From the NCBI RefSeq assembly GCF_004126535.1, contig NZ_PPCV01000003.1:1-64000 (forward strand): a stretch of 64,000 nt of DNA. Direction: 5' to 3'. This stretch comes from Propioniciclava flava. Lineage in GTDB: Bacteria > Actinomycetota > Actinomycetes > Propionibacteriales > Propionibacteriaceae. Numbering within the stretch: position 1 is the first letter of the stretch; every line of letters begins with the position of its first letter. Below, in pieces: positions 29,822 through 38,979 of this stretch. The position numbers were made by a program, and so were the translations under genes. The notes beneath the pieces were generated by a model. It was given only the letters and a program-made list of their open reading frames with translations, was not told the origin of the DNA and did not search any database.

Positions 29822-31870
29822 TCAAGCGGCCTGGATGGGGGTCTTCTTCTGGGTGAACTGCTTCAGCGCGATAACCAAAGCGGCGCTGACCACAACCCCG
29901 ATCGCAATGGCGATGAGGAAGCCCAGGAAGTTCTGGATGGCGAAGAACACGAACACGCCACCGTGAGGGGCGTAGCTGCCGACACCCAGTGCCATCGTGA
30001 GGGCACCGGTGACCGCGCCGCCGACCATCATCGACGGGATGACGCGCAGCGGGTCCGCTGCCGCGAACGGGATGGCACCCTCGGAAATGAAGGCCAGACC
30101 CAGCAGCCACGACGACTGACCGTTCTCCCGTTCGGCCTTGTTGAACAGAGCCTTGCGGACGAACGTCGCGACGGACATCGCGATGGGGGGCACCATGCCT
30201 GCCGCCATGACGGCCGCCATGATCTGCAGCGAAGCGGGATCATCCGGCATCAGACCGGCAGTAGCGAACAGGTAGGCGGCCTTGTTGACCGGACCGCCCA
30301 GGTCGAAGCACATCATCAGACCAAGAACGATGCCCAAGACGATCTTGGAACCACCCGACATGCCCGTGAGCCCAGTCTTCATCGCCAGCGTCAGCGAAGC
30401 CAGGGGCGCGCCGATCAGGAAGTACATCAACCCGCCCACGATCAACGTGGTCACCAGAGGAATCACCACCACCGGCATCAACCCGGCGAGCCAGCGAGGC
30501 ACCTTGCGGTTGGACAGCCACAGCGCCACGACGCCTGCCAGGAGGCCGGTAAAGATGCCACCGAGGAAGCCTGCGCCCAGCGTCGCGGAGATCGCGCCAC
30601 CGACGAAGCCGGGAGCGATACCCGGGCGTCCGGCGATGCCGTAGGCGATGTAGCCCGACAACGCCGGGACGAGGAAGCCGAACGCAGCCCCACCGATCGT
30701 GAACAGCACCGCGCCCAGGTAGTCGACCCCGGCACCCCAGCCGGTATCGATAGCCAGCTTGGCGATGCTCGTCGCCTTGGCGCAGGCGCCGGGATCGGCC
30801 CACGTCAACGCCGCACAGGTGCGGGCCGCGGAACTGGAGCCGGGGGCCAACGCGATGTCGAAGCCACCGAACAGGAACCCGAGGGCGATCAGGAGGCCGC
30901 CCGCAGCCACGAACGGCAGCATGTAGGAGACGCCCGTCATCAGGGCCTGCATGACCTTCTTGCCGACGCTGAGCTGGGCGCCCTCCCCCGCGGACTCCTC
31001 GCTGGCGGCGCCTCCGGCAGCCACCTTCCGGGCCTGCGGGTTGTCCGCAGCGGCCAGCGCTTCGGTGATCATGACGCCAGGCTCATTGATGGCGCGCTTG
31101 ACGCCCGACTCGATGACCGGCAGCCCCGCGAAGCGCGACATGTCCTTGACGCCGACGTCGGTGGCGAAGATGGCGGCACGAGCGCGGGCGATGGTGGCGG
31201 CGGGAAGCGGCGTCACACCGCCGGAGCCCTGGGTCTCCACCTGGACGTCGACGCCCGCCTCTTTTCCTGCCGCGACGAGGGAATCGGCTGCCATGTAGGT
31301 GTGCGCGATCCCGGTCGGGCACGCCGTCACCGCGACGATGAGCGGGCGCTCGCTGGCCTGCGCTGCGGCTGGCGCGACCGAGGATGCTACAGGTGCGGCC
31401 GGCGCGTCGTCGGCGGGCCGCTCGGGGGGATTCACCACCCCGTCCACGAGGGCGACGATCTCCGCCGGGCTGCTCGCTGCCCGCAGGGAGGCCAAGAAGT
31501 CCTTCTTGACCAGGGCACGCGCCAGCTTGGTCAGCAGCTTGAGGTGATCCGCATCCCCGTCTGCTGCCGCGGCGATGAGGAAGACGAGGTCGGCGGGGCC
31601 ATCTTTGGCCCCGAAGTCGACCGGATGGGACAGGCGAGCGAACGCAAGGGAGGCCTCCTTGACCGCCGCGGAGCGGCAGTGCGGGATGGCGAAGCCTCCG
31701 GGCAACCCGGTGGCGGCCTTCGACTCTCGTTCCAGCGCGTCGGCGGTCAGGCCTGCGGCGTCAGCGCGTCCGGCGGCCTGGACGAGCCCGGCCAGGGACG
31801 CGATCACGTCTTGTTTGGTGGCGCCCAAGTCGGTATCGAGCGCGACGAGGGATTCGGTGATGAGGGGCAC
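29822..31870 (-). CDS. fruA: Fructose-specific PTS enzyme IIABC
   Basis: A 682-residue fusion. EIIA covers about residues 1-150 with the phosphorylated His in FAIPHCRSA; EIIB starts near 175 with Cys in VTACPTGIAHT; EIIC from about 290 has eight or more membrane helices ending LKQFTQKK. It imports fructose as fructose-1-phosphate. The GTG at 31870, with AAGGGA upstream, is chosen as the family begins VPLITESLV; earlier starts run through noncoding leader. The substrate is supported by the adjacent 1-phosphofructokinase. Confidence 0.93.
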   Translation of the reverse strand: MPLITESLVALDTDLGATKQDVIASLAGLVQAAGRADAAGLTADALERESKAATGLPGGFAIPHCRSAAVKEASLAFARLSHPVDFGAKDGPADLVFLIAAAADGDADHLKLLTKLARALVKKDFLASLRAASSPAEIVALVDGVVNPPERPADDAPAAPVASSVAPAAAQASERPLIVAVTACPTGIAHTYMAADSLVAAGKEAGVDVQVETQGSGGVTPLPAATIARARAAIFATDVGVKDMSRFAGLPVIESGVKRAINEPGVMITEALAAADNPQARKVAAGGAASEESAGEGAQLSVGKKVMQALMTGVSYMLPFVAAGGLLIALGFLFGGFDIALAPGSSSAARTCAALTWADPGACAKATSIAKLAIDTGWGAGVDYLGAVLFTIGGAAFGFLVPALSGYIAYGIAGRPGIAPGFVGGAISATLGAGFLGGIFTGLLAGVVALWLSNRKVPRWLAGLMPVVVIPLVTTLIVGGLMYFLIGAPLASLTLAMKTGLTGMSGGSKIVLGIVLGLMMCFDLGGPVNKAAYLFATAGLMPDDPASLQIMAAVMAAGMVPPIAMSVATFVRKALFNKAERENGQSSWLLGLAFISEGAIPFAAADPLRVIPSMMVGGAVTGALTMALGVGSYAPHGGVFVFFAIQNFLGFLIAIAIGVVVSAALVIALKQFTQKKTPIQAA

Positions 31871-31983
31871 AGCTTGTCCCTTCCAACAGGTGGTGTGCGG
31901 ATAGTGAGGGATCTGCACCAGCAGACCTTGAGTGCTCACCGAGGCCCGGAAGGGCCGCGAAGGGCGAAAGGAAGCAGCCCGGG

Positions 31984-33003
31984 TCAGACCCGGTGCGGAA
32001 GCGTGACGGCCGTGACGACGGGGGCGCCGGGCAGGTCGGAACGGGTGGGAAGCGTGGTTCCGGGCAGCGAGGCTGCGGCGGTTCCATACGCGATGGCAGA
32101 AGCCAGGCAAGCAGGAGCGGACTCTCCCGCCACCTCGGCGAGGATGAAACCCGCAACCGAAGAGTCGCCCGCCCCGACGGTGCTGGCCACGTCGATGCGG
32201 GGAGCCTGGCCGTACCAGGCGCCCTCGGCGTTGACGAGGACGGCCCCCGAGCCACCCAAGGTGACCAGGACGTTCGCGATCCCGCGATCCCGCAGGGTCG
32301 CAGCCGCGGCGACGATCCCCGACAGGTCACCCTCGGCTGCGGCGCGCTCGAAGGCCGCCGCGTCACCGCCGGTGAGCTGTGCGAGTTCTTCGGAGTTGGG
32401 TTTGATGAGGTCGAAGGGCGCATGCGGCAGGGCCGCCAGCACGGCGTCTAAAGCCGCTCCGGAGGTGTCGATCGCCACCAGGGTGTCGTCGGTGCGAACG
32501 GCGGCAGCGAGCGTGGCGTACCAGTCGACGGGGGCGCCGGGTGGCAGCGACCCCGACAACACGACCCAGGAGGCGCCGCGGGCCACGTCGGTGAGCGCCT
32601 CGGCGGCCAGCGCGACCTGCGCGGAGGTCAGTTCCGGGCCTGCCTCGTTGATCTTCGTCGTGGTGCCGTCCGGCTCGGTGATGGTGGTGTTGACGCGGAC
32701 GCGCTGCGGCGCCTTGAGGGGGACGCCGACGACGGTGAGCGGCGTCTGGGCTCGATCACTCAACGCGCGATACGGGGCATCGATCGCTGCGGCGACGACG
32801 GCGACCGCGACTCCGGCGTTGAACAAGACCTGGGCCACGTTGACGCCCTTGCCCGCGGCCTGCTCGAACACGCCGGTGGCTCGTTGCACTTCGCCGCGTT
32901 CCAGGGCCTGCCCCAGGGCGATCGTCCGGTCGATGCTGGGGTTGGCGGTGAAGGTGACGACGGCAGGCGTCGTGGCTTCCCGCGCGAAGCTGCTGTTACC
33001 CAT
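31984..33003 (-). CDS. fruK: 1-Phosphofructokinase
   Basis: A PfkB-family kinase converting fructose-1-phosphate to fructose-1,6-bisphosphate. Landmarks are TFTANPSIDRTI at the start, KGVNVAQVL near residue 55, and the ATP/catalytic loop STVGAGDSSVAGF near 255. ATG at 33003 is preferred, as GGGAG lies five bases upstream and crowds the alternative GTG at 33009. The gene follows fruR and precedes fruA on one strand. Confidence 0.93.
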   Translation of the reverse strand: MGNSSFAREATTPAVVTFTANPSIDRTIALGQALERGEVQRATGVFEQAAGKGVNVAQVLFNAGVAVAVVAAAIDAPYRALSDRAQTPLTVVGVPLKAPQRVRVNTTITEPDGTTTKINEAGPELTSAQVALAAEALTDVARGASWVVLSGSLPPGAPVDWYATLAAAVRTDDTLVAIDTSGAALDAVLAALPHAPFDLIKPNSEELAQLTGGDAAAFERAAAEGDLSGIVAAAATLRDRGIANVLVTLGGSGAVLVNAEGAWYGQAPRIDVASTVGAGDSSVAGFILAEVAGESAPACLASAIAYGTAAASLPGTTLPTRSDLPGAPVVTAVTLPHRV

Positions 33004-33036
33004 GTCCACTCCCTTGGGGCAATGTTGGTATGTCTG

Positions 33037-33075
33037 TTTCTATCTTGGTTTTGACCGCTTGGCAAGACCAAAACC
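33037..33075 (-). promoter_or_regulatory. fruK promoter with inverted-repeat operator
   Basis: On the minus strand TTGCCA (33060-33065) and TAGAAA (33037-33042) are 17 bases apart. An inverted repeat GGTTTTG/CAAAACC (33047-33053 and 33069-33075) brackets the -35 box, a likely FruR site. Confidence 0.55.
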
Positions 33076-33114
33076 CAAAAAAGGGTGTGGGATCGCGTGG
33101 ATTTCGCGTCAGGT

Positions 33115-33882
33115 TCAGGCGATCTCCACCGTGAGCCCCGCCACGCGCAGTTCCTCAGCTCGCTCCTGCGGGAGACGCGCGTCGGTCACCAGCGCGTCCA
33201 CCTCATCAACCTCGGCGAACCGGACGAGGTACTCGTTGTCCATCTTGGACGCGTCCCCCAGGACGAAGACCTGCGCCGCACAGCGCGCCATGGCCCGCTT
33301 GACCGCACCTTCGTGAGGGTCGGGAGTCGAGAAGCCGTGCTCGGCCGAAATCCCATTCGTGCCCAGGAACGCCACATCCACCCGCAACTGCCGCAAGACA
33401 CTCAGCGCGGGTTCCCCGACGGTCGCCTGGGTGAGGTTACGCACCTGCCCGCCCAGCATCATGACCTCCAGGTCACCCCGAGCGGCGAGCATCTCCGCGG
33501 CCGATACCGAGTTCGTGACCACGAGCGACACCCATTCCGGCAGCAACGAGCACAGGCGTCCCGTCGTCGTACCCGCGTCGATGATGACGGTCAAACCCTC
33601 GCGGCGGGGCAACAGACCCATCGCCGCCCGGGCGATGGCCAGCTTCTCCTCAGGGAAGCTGGTCTGCCTACTGTCGAGGGACGCCTCCGCCAAGCGCAGC
33701 TTCTCCGCGGGAACCGCACCGCCGTGAACCCTGCTCAGGAGCCCGCGCCCCGAAAGCGCGTCCAGGTCGCGGCGGATCGTTTCGGGAGTGACGTCGAAAC
33801 GCGTCGCCAGTTCCGCCACCGACACCCGGCCCAGCCCGCGGGCGCGCGTCACGATCTCGTGCTGGCGTTCTTCTGCGTACAT
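33115..33882 (-). CDS. fruR: DeoR-family fructose operon repressor
   Basis: The 255-residue protein has the DeoR helix-turn-helix (RQHEIVTRARGLGRVSVAEL, then VTPETIRRDLDAL) and the DeoRC sugar-phosphate sensor domain with IIDAGTTTG near residue 100 and LGTNGIS near 175. Fructose-1-phosphate is the usual inducer of this type, inferred here from position. GAAGGGG lies five bases before ATG 33882. The gene lies upstream of fruK on the same strand, with an inverted repeat in the fruK promoter as its likely target. Confidence 0.9.
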   Translation of the reverse strand: MYAEERQHEIVTRARGLGRVSVAELATRFDVTPETIRRDLDALSGRGLLSRVHGGAVPAEKLRLAEASLDSRQTSFPEEKLAIARAAMGLLPRREGLTVIIDAGTTTGRLCSLLPEWVSLVVTNSVSAAEMLAARGDLEVMMLGGQVRNLTQATVGEPALSVLRQLRVDVAFLGTNGISAEHGFSTPDPHEGAVKRAMARCAAQVFVLGDASKMDNEYLVRFAEVDEVDALVTDARLPQERAEELRVAGLTVEIA

Positions 33883-33939
33883 CGAGACCCCTTCGTCAAC
33901 CGACCAAGAGCAGACTCGATCGGACATGATGAACGGTCC

Positions 33940-33949
33940 CGGTATACCG
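33940..33949. promoter_or_regulatory. Palindrome in the fruR/ptsI divergent intergenic region
   Basis: CGGTATACCG is a perfect 10-bp palindrome between the divergent fruR and ptsI genes. A TTGACC at 33959-33964 with GATGAT 17 bases on could serve ptsI. The regulator is not known. Confidence 0.35.
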
Positions 33950-34022
33950 ACTTTATGTTGACCCGGCAAGCCCGGGGCGGGATGATCGGAGGGTTAACGC
34001 CCCGCAACGCAGAGGAAAAACA

Positions 34023-35687
34023 ATGGAGAAAAAGACTGTGCGTGGCACCGGAGTGGTCGGCGGGTACGCGTACGCCCCCGCAGCATGGACACGACCGGCC
34101 TATGTACCGCCCGCCACGGCATCGCACGTCGCCGAAGACGCCCGACCCGCCGAGGTGGAACGCTTCAAGGCAGCCGCAGACGCCGTAGCCAGCCGCTTCA
34201 CCGAACGCGCCAGCGCCGCCACCGGCGTCGCCACCGAAGTCCTCGGCGCAACCGCAGCCCTCGCCCGGGATCGTGGCTGGATCCGTGCGGCCACCAAGCT
34301 CATCAACGGCGGCGAGCAGGCCGAGCAGGCGACCGCGAAAGCAATTGACCAGTTCGTCGTCCAATTCGAAAAGGTCGGCGGGCTCATGGCCGAGCGCACC
34401 ACCGACCTGAAGGACATCCGCGATCGCGTCGTGGCCGAACTCATGGGGCTGCCCGAGCCGGGCGTCCCGAAGCCCACCAGCCCCGTCGTGCTGTGCGCCC
34501 AGGACTTGGCGCCCGCCGACACCGCCGGGCTCGATCCCACCATGATCAAGGCCCTCGTCACCCGCTTCGGTGGTCCGACGAGCCACACCGCGATCATCGC
34601 CCGCCAGCTCGGCATCCCCTGCATCGTGGCCGCGTCCGACCTGGAGAGCGTCGTGGAAGGCGCCCCCATCTTGGTGGATGGCACCAGCGGCATCATCACG
34701 CTGTCGCCGGATCCGGCCCAGGCTCAGGAACTCGTGAAGCAGGACGCCGCGCTGCGCGAGGAGATCCGCGGCTGGGCGGGCCCCGCCCAGACCGCCGACG
34801 GCGTCCACGTGCAATTGCTCGCGAACGTGTCCGATGGTGCAGCCGCGCGCAAGGCCAGCACGTCCCCCGCCGAAGGTGTGGGCCTCTACCGCACCGAGCT
34901 GAGCTTCCTCACCGCCCAAACGGAACCGTCTGTGGCCGAGCAGGCCGCGATCTACAGCGAGGTGTTCTCCGCGTTCCCCGGCCAGAAGGTCGTGGTGCGG
35001 ACGCTGGACGCCGGTTCCGATAAGCCGGTCCCCTTCGCGAACCACGAAGAGGAGGAGAACCCGGCCCTCGGCGTCCGCGGTATCCGCCTGGGCTGGAAGA
35101 ACCCGGGCCTGGTGGAGCGCCAACTCGACGCGATCGCCCAGGCCGCCGAAGACAACGGCGTGGAGAAGCCGTGGGTGATGGCGCCCATGGTCGCCACCGT
35201 CGATGAGGCGTTCGAGTTCGCGCAGAAGTGCCGTGAGCGCGATCTGACCCCCGGCATCATGGTCGAGGTTCCGGCGGTGGGCATCATGCCGGACGCCTTC
35301 CTCAAAGAGGTCGACTTCTTCTCGATCGGCACCAACGACCTGACGCAGTACACGATGGCGTCAGACCGGATGGCCAGCAGCCTCGCGATGCTGACCGACC
35401 CCTGGCAGCCCGCCGTGCTGCGGCTGGTGCAAAACGCCGCCGCCGCCGGTCAGCGCGTCAACAAGCCGGTCGGCGTGTGTGGTGAAGCGGCGGCCGATCC
35501 GCTGCTGGCCTGCGTCCTGATCGGGTTGGGCATCACGTCCCTGTCGATGGCCGTCAACGCCATCCCGGCGGTCGGCGTCCAACTCGGCAAGGTGAGCCTG
35601 CAAAAGTGCCAGCAGGTCGCCGCGCAGGTGGTGGAGTCCCGCAACTCCCGTGACGCCAAGGAGTTGGCGGCGGCACTGCTGAGGTGA
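34023..35687 (+). CDS. ptsI: PTS enzyme I (phosphoenolpyruvate-protein phosphotransferase)
   Basis: The 554-residue protein autophosphorylates from PEP and hands phosphate to HPr. The active His is in GGPTSHTAIIARQLGIPC near residue 187; the PEP-binding barrel shows LYRTELSFL, DAGSDKPVPF, MVEVPAVG, FFSIGTNDLTQY and VCGEAA. Length is slightly short for the family but all domains are present. GAGGAAAAACA leads into ATG 34023. It is divergent from fruR-K-A-ptsH, so the general PTS proteins are split around one intergenic control region. Confidence 0.95.
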   Translation: MEKKTVRGTGVVGGYAYAPAAWTRPAYVPPATASHVAEDARPAEVERFKAAADAVASRFTERASAATGVATEVLGATAALARDRGWIRAATKLINGGEQAEQATAKAIDQFVVQFEKVGGLMAERTTDLKDIRDRVVAELMGLPEPGVPKPTSPVVLCAQDLAPADTAGLDPTMIKALVTRFGGPTSHTAIIARQLGIPCIVAASDLESVVEGAPILVDGTSGIITLSPDPAQAQELVKQDAALREEIRGWAGPAQTADGVHVQLLANVSDGAAARKASTSPAEGVGLYRTELSFLTAQTEPSVAEQAAIYSEVFSAFPGQKVVVRTLDAGSDKPVPFANHEEEENPALGVRGIRLGWKNPGLVERQLDAIAQAAEDNGVEKPWVMAPMVATVDEAFEFAQKCRERDLTPGIMVEVPAVGIMPDAFLKEVDFFSIGTNDLTQYTMASDRMASSLAMLTDPWQPAVLRLVQNAAAAGQRVNKPVGVCGEAAADPLLACVLIGLGITSLSMAVNAIPAVGVQLGKVSLQKCQQVAAQVVESRNSRDAKELAAALLR

Positions 35688-35706
35688 GCCCCACCTCGGA
35701 GCAACA

Positions 35707-35744
35707 CGAAGGCGGGCGTCCCGGAATCGGGGCGCCCGCCTTCG
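35707..35744. terminator. Bidirectional terminator between ptsI and the dehydrogenase gene
   Basis: CGAAGGCGGGC and GCCCGCCTTCG pair perfectly around a GC-rich inner part, 20 bases after ptsI and 16 bases after the convergent dehydrogenase stop. Confidence 0.8.
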
Positions 35745-35759
35745 CGGTCCGGGGACGGG

Positions 35760-36806
35760 TTACGGCTCGACAGTCACCTTGATGGCCTCACCACGAGCGA
35801 CAATGTCGAACGCCTCCAAGGCATCCGCCAACGGCACGTGCCGGGTGATGAGGTCCTTCACGGGGATCTGACCGCTCGCGATGTAAGCCAGGGCCCGCTT
35901 GTGATGCTCGGGCGCAGAACCGTTGGCCCCATGGATGTGGAGCTGACGGTAGTGGACGAGGTTGCTGTCCAGCGCGATGGTCGGGTTGTTCTTGGGAAGG
36001 CCCCCGAAGAACGAGATGCGTCCGTTGCGGGCCGCCATGGCGACGGCCTGCTCCTGGGTGATGTTCGCGGGGGTGGCCGTGATGATCACATCGGCGCCCC
36101 GCCCCTTCGTGAGCTTGAGCACCTCTTCGACCACGTTGACGCTCGACCCGTCGATCGTGATGTCGGGGTGCACCGCGTCGGCGGTCATCTTCAGCCGTTC
36201 GGCGTTGATGTCGATCAGGATGATCGTGCCCGCCTTGTGGACGCCGCGCGCAATGCGCACGTGCATCGCGCCGATCGGGCCCGCACCGAAGACGACGACG
36301 ACGTCGCCCTCCTCGATGCCGATCTGCTCCTGGGCGTTGATCGCGCACGCGAAGGGCTCCGCAGCCGAAGCCTCGTCAAAACCCACCCCGTCGGGGATGT
36401 GGTTGAGGCCGTCGACCTTGAGCACCGCAGCCGGGACGATCATGTACTCGGCGAAACCGCCGTCGTACTGGTACCCGATGGACGTCTGGTTCTCACAGAC
36501 CTCCATCCAGCCCTTGCGACACTCGTGGCATTCCCCGCAGGGCACGGCCGCGATGACTTGAACGCGGTCACCGACCTGGAACCCGCCCAGCGCGTCCGCA
36601 CCCACCTCGACGACCTCACCGGCAATTTCGTGACCCATCGTGGTCACCCGCGTGATGTTGGGGTGGCCGTTGTTGCGAATCTTGACGTCAGTGCCGCAGG
36701 TGGAACAGTTCCGGACGCGGATCTTCACCTCGTCGGGGCCCGCCACGGGTTCGGGGACGTCCTCGAGCCGCACGTCACCGGGTGCATAGAACCTCAGTGC
36801 CTTCAT
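35760..36806 (-). CDS. Zinc-dependent medium-chain alcohol dehydrogenase, probably polyol-phosphate
   Basis: A 348-residue member of the sorbitol/threonine/galactitol-1-phosphate dehydrogenase group. Catalytic zinc ligands are C37 (NCSTCGTD region), MGHEIAGEV and a later Glu; the four-Cys structural zinc site is CGECHECRKGWMEVC near 90-104. The nucleotide fold shows VVVFGAGPIGAMH near 168. It starts 9 bases after mtlA and no separate mannitol-1-phosphate 5-dehydrogenase (MtlD) is present, so it likely oxidises the polyol phosphate delivered by that PTS. Whether this is mannitol, sorbitol or galactitol phosphate cannot be told from sequence. Confidence 0.85.
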   Translation of the reverse strand: MKALRFYAPGDVRLEDVPEPVAGPDEVKIRVRNCSTCGTDVKIRNNGHPNITRVTTMGHEIAGEVVEVGADALGGFQVGDRVQVIAAVPCGECHECRKGWMEVCENQTSIGYQYDGGFAEYMIVPAAVLKVDGLNHIPDGVGFDEASAAEPFACAINAQEQIGIEEGDVVVVFGAGPIGAMHVRIARGVHKAGTIILIDINAERLKMTADAVHPDITIDGSSVNVVEEVLKLTKGRGADVIITATPANITQEQAVAMAARNGRISFFGGLPKNNPTIALDSNLVHYRQLHIHGANGSAPEHHKRALAYIASGQIPVKDLITRHVPLADALEAFDIVARGEAIKVTVEP

Positions 36807-36815
36807 GGTGATGAA

Positions 36816-38819
36816 TCACTCCTCTTCTTCGGGTGTCAGCAGGTCGAGAACCTCGTCCACGCTCGTGACGGTGCGCAGCTTCGCAGACTTGGTCTTGTCG
36901 GCCAGGGTAGACGCGAGAGCGGACAAGACGCCGATGTGCTCGTCGCTGTTAGATGCGATCGGGATGATGACGTAGGCCGTCTGACCGTCCCAATCGATGC
37001 CGTCGGGGAACTGCAAGAACCCCAGGGCTGCGGACTTGATGTGCGCACGGGCCTCGTTCGTCCCGTGCGGAATCGCGACACCGGCGCCCAGGAACGTCGA
37101 CGTCTGCAGCTCACGCGCCAGCATGCCGTCGATGTATCCCGGATCCGCCGCCCCGCCGGAGACCAGCACCGCACCGGCCTGCCGGATCGCGTCCTCCTTA
37201 TCGCGTGCCGTCAGACCCAGCCGGACGTTGCCCTTCGGCAGGACGCCCGCGTCCAGGGTCTTCTTGCGCTTCTTCGGGGCGGCGGACGCCTCCGGGTCCG
37301 CGGAGGTATGGGGGGCGCCGGTAAGTTCGCCGAGGCCGGTCGGCGAGAGCAGTCGGCGCTCCTTGACGGCCTTCTCGACGCGGTCGAAGGCCGGGTCGCC
37401 CATGTAGTTGGCGAACGGGACGACGACGGCGTGCGGGGCTGTGGCGACGGCCCGGTTGACGAGGCCGTCCTGGGTGAGGACCACTTGCGCGTCTGCGGGG
37501 ATCGAGTCGACGGGGGTGTGCGTGACCTCGACACCGTAGGGCGCGAGCCGCTTCTTCATCTGGGATGCAACCATGACGGAGGAGCCCATGCCCGCGTCGC
37601 AGGCGATGACCAGGCGCTTCACGTCGCCGCCGTTGATGGTGCGCACACCCGCGGCTGCGGAGGCTCCGGGGGCGGCGAGCAGATCGTTCCCCATGGTCGT
37701 CACGGTGTCGTCGGCCACCTCGGTATCGGCATCGTCTTGACCGCGTCCGAACTTCAGCAACGCGGAGGCCACGACGAAGGAGACGACCGTCGCCGTGGTG
37801 ACCGTGGCGATCATGGCGAGGTGACCGCCGGGAGGCGTCACGAGGAAGTAGGCGATGATCGAGCCCGGCGAGGCGGCCGCGACGAGACCTGCATGGAGCC
37901 ATGTGGCCACGAACAGACCCGACATGGAGCCCGCAATCGTGGCCAGGATCATGACGGGCTTCATCAGCACATAGGGGAAGTAGATCTCGTGGATACCGCC
38001 CAGGAAGTGAATGATGATCGCCCCGGGTGTCGCGGGGCGGAGCTTCTTCGGGCCGAAGAACATGAAGGCGAGCAGCAGGCCCAGCCCGGCTCCAGGGTTC
38101 GACTCGACCATGAACAAGATGGACTCGCCGGTGGCCTGAACGTCGATCGCGGCCAACGGGGTGAAGATGCCGTGATTGATGGCGTTGTTGAGGAACAGGA
38201 CCTTCGCGGGCTCCACGAACAGGGAGGCCAGCGGCAATAACCCGGCCTTGACAAGGAAGTCGACCCCCGCGGCCAGCACCCCGATCAGCACTGACAACAC
38301 GGGCCCCACACCCAGGACGCCGAGAATGGCGAACAGCAGGCCGAGGATGCCCAAGGAGAAGTTGTCCACCAGCATCTCGAAGCCGGAGGGGATCTTGCCG
38401 TCGATGGCCTTGTCCAGCAGCCGCAGCACGAACGCGGCGAGCGGCCCCAGGATCATGGCCCCGAGGAACATGGGCGTGCCGCCGTCAAACGTGGGCAGTT
38501 GCGGCAGGCCGCCGACGATGACCCCGGCGGTGGCGATGGCGCCGATGACGGCACCTCGCTGTCCGTGCACCATCCGGCCGCCGGTGTAGCCGATCAGGAC
38601 CGGCAGCAGGTAGTACAGCATCGGGGCGACGAGTTGAGCCAAGACGGGGTTCGGCAACCAGCCCGTCTTGATGAACAGTGCGGCGATCAGGCCCCAGGCG
38701 ATGAAAGCGCCGATGTTCGGCATGATCATGCCGGCCAGATACCCGCCGACTCGTTGGACCTGGGCCCGGACGCCGGGGCCCTGCAAATTCTTGTTGACGC
38801 GTGCGTCAGGAAGAGTCAT
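36816..38819 (-). CDS. mtlA: Mannitol-type PTS enzyme IICBA
   Basis: A 667-residue fusion in IIC-IIB-IIA order. The IIC part has the MtlA helices and NNAINHGIFTPL and GGIHEIYFPY blocks; IIB has Cys in IACDAGMGSSVMVA near residue 390; IIA has the His of VAIPHGTNEARAH near 585. It imports and phosphorylates a hexitol. ATG 38819 is supported by GGAGG six bases upstream; the long frame before it covers the promoter. It forms an operon with the zinc dehydrogenase. No mtlR regulator is adjacent. Confidence 0.92.
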   Translation of the reverse strand: MTLPDARVNKNLQGPGVRAQVQRVGGYLAGMIMPNIGAFIAWGLIAALFIKTGWLPNPVLAQLVAPMLYYLLPVLIGYTGGRMVHGQRGAVIGAIATAGVIVGGLPQLPTFDGGTPMFLGAMILGPLAAFVLRLLDKAIDGKIPSGFEMLVDNFSLGILGLLFAILGVLGVGPVLSVLIGVLAAGVDFLVKAGLLPLASLFVEPAKVLFLNNAINHGIFTPLAAIDVQATGESILFMVESNPGAGLGLLLAFMFFGPKKLRPATPGAIIIHFLGGIHEIYFPYVLMKPVMILATIAGSMSGLFVATWLHAGLVAAASPGSIIAYFLVTPPGGHLAMIATVTTATVVSFVVASALLKFGRGQDDADTEVADDTVTTMGNDLLAAPGASAAAGVRTINGGDVKRLVIACDAGMGSSVMVASQMKKRLAPYGVEVTHTPVDSIPADAQVVLTQDGLVNRAVATAPHAVVVPFANYMGDPAFDRVEKAVKERRLLSPTGLGELTGAPHTSADPEASAAPKKRKKTLDAGVLPKGNVRLGLTARDKEDAIRQAGAVLVSGGAADPGYIDGMLARELQTSTFLGAGVAIPHGTNEARAHIKSAALGFLQFPDGIDWDGQTAYVIIPIASNSDEHIGVLSALASTLADKTKSAKLRTVTSVDEVLDLLTPEEEE

Positions 38820-38885
38820 CGGTGACCTCCATGTGTGACCGATCGCGGCTCTGCGAGTCGGGCGGGGTGTCACACCCACAGCCGT

Positions 38886-38914
38886 ATATTTCCGGCAAAC
38901 ACAGGAGAAGTCAA
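38886..38914 (-). promoter_or_regulatory. Candidate mtlA promoter
   Basis: TTGACT (minus strand, 38909-38914) lies 17 bases from AAATAT (38886-38891), with TATACG an alternative -10. It stands about 70 bases before the mtlA start in an unusually AT-rich stretch. Confidence 0.4.
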
Positions 38915-38979
38915 GAGATAAACGTATGACCAAAGAGCAATAGTGTGGGATCGTGTTGCTTTATCGCGTCGAAGCGTTT

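Noticed and set aside
29963-33316. 1117-codon plus-strand frame
   Set aside because: It runs antisense across fruA, fruK and part of fruR, which have strong family motifs and starts. No domain is visible.
35838-38240. 800-codon plus-strand frame
   Set aside because: Antisense to the zinc dehydrogenase and mtlA; low-complexity H, D, R and G composition.
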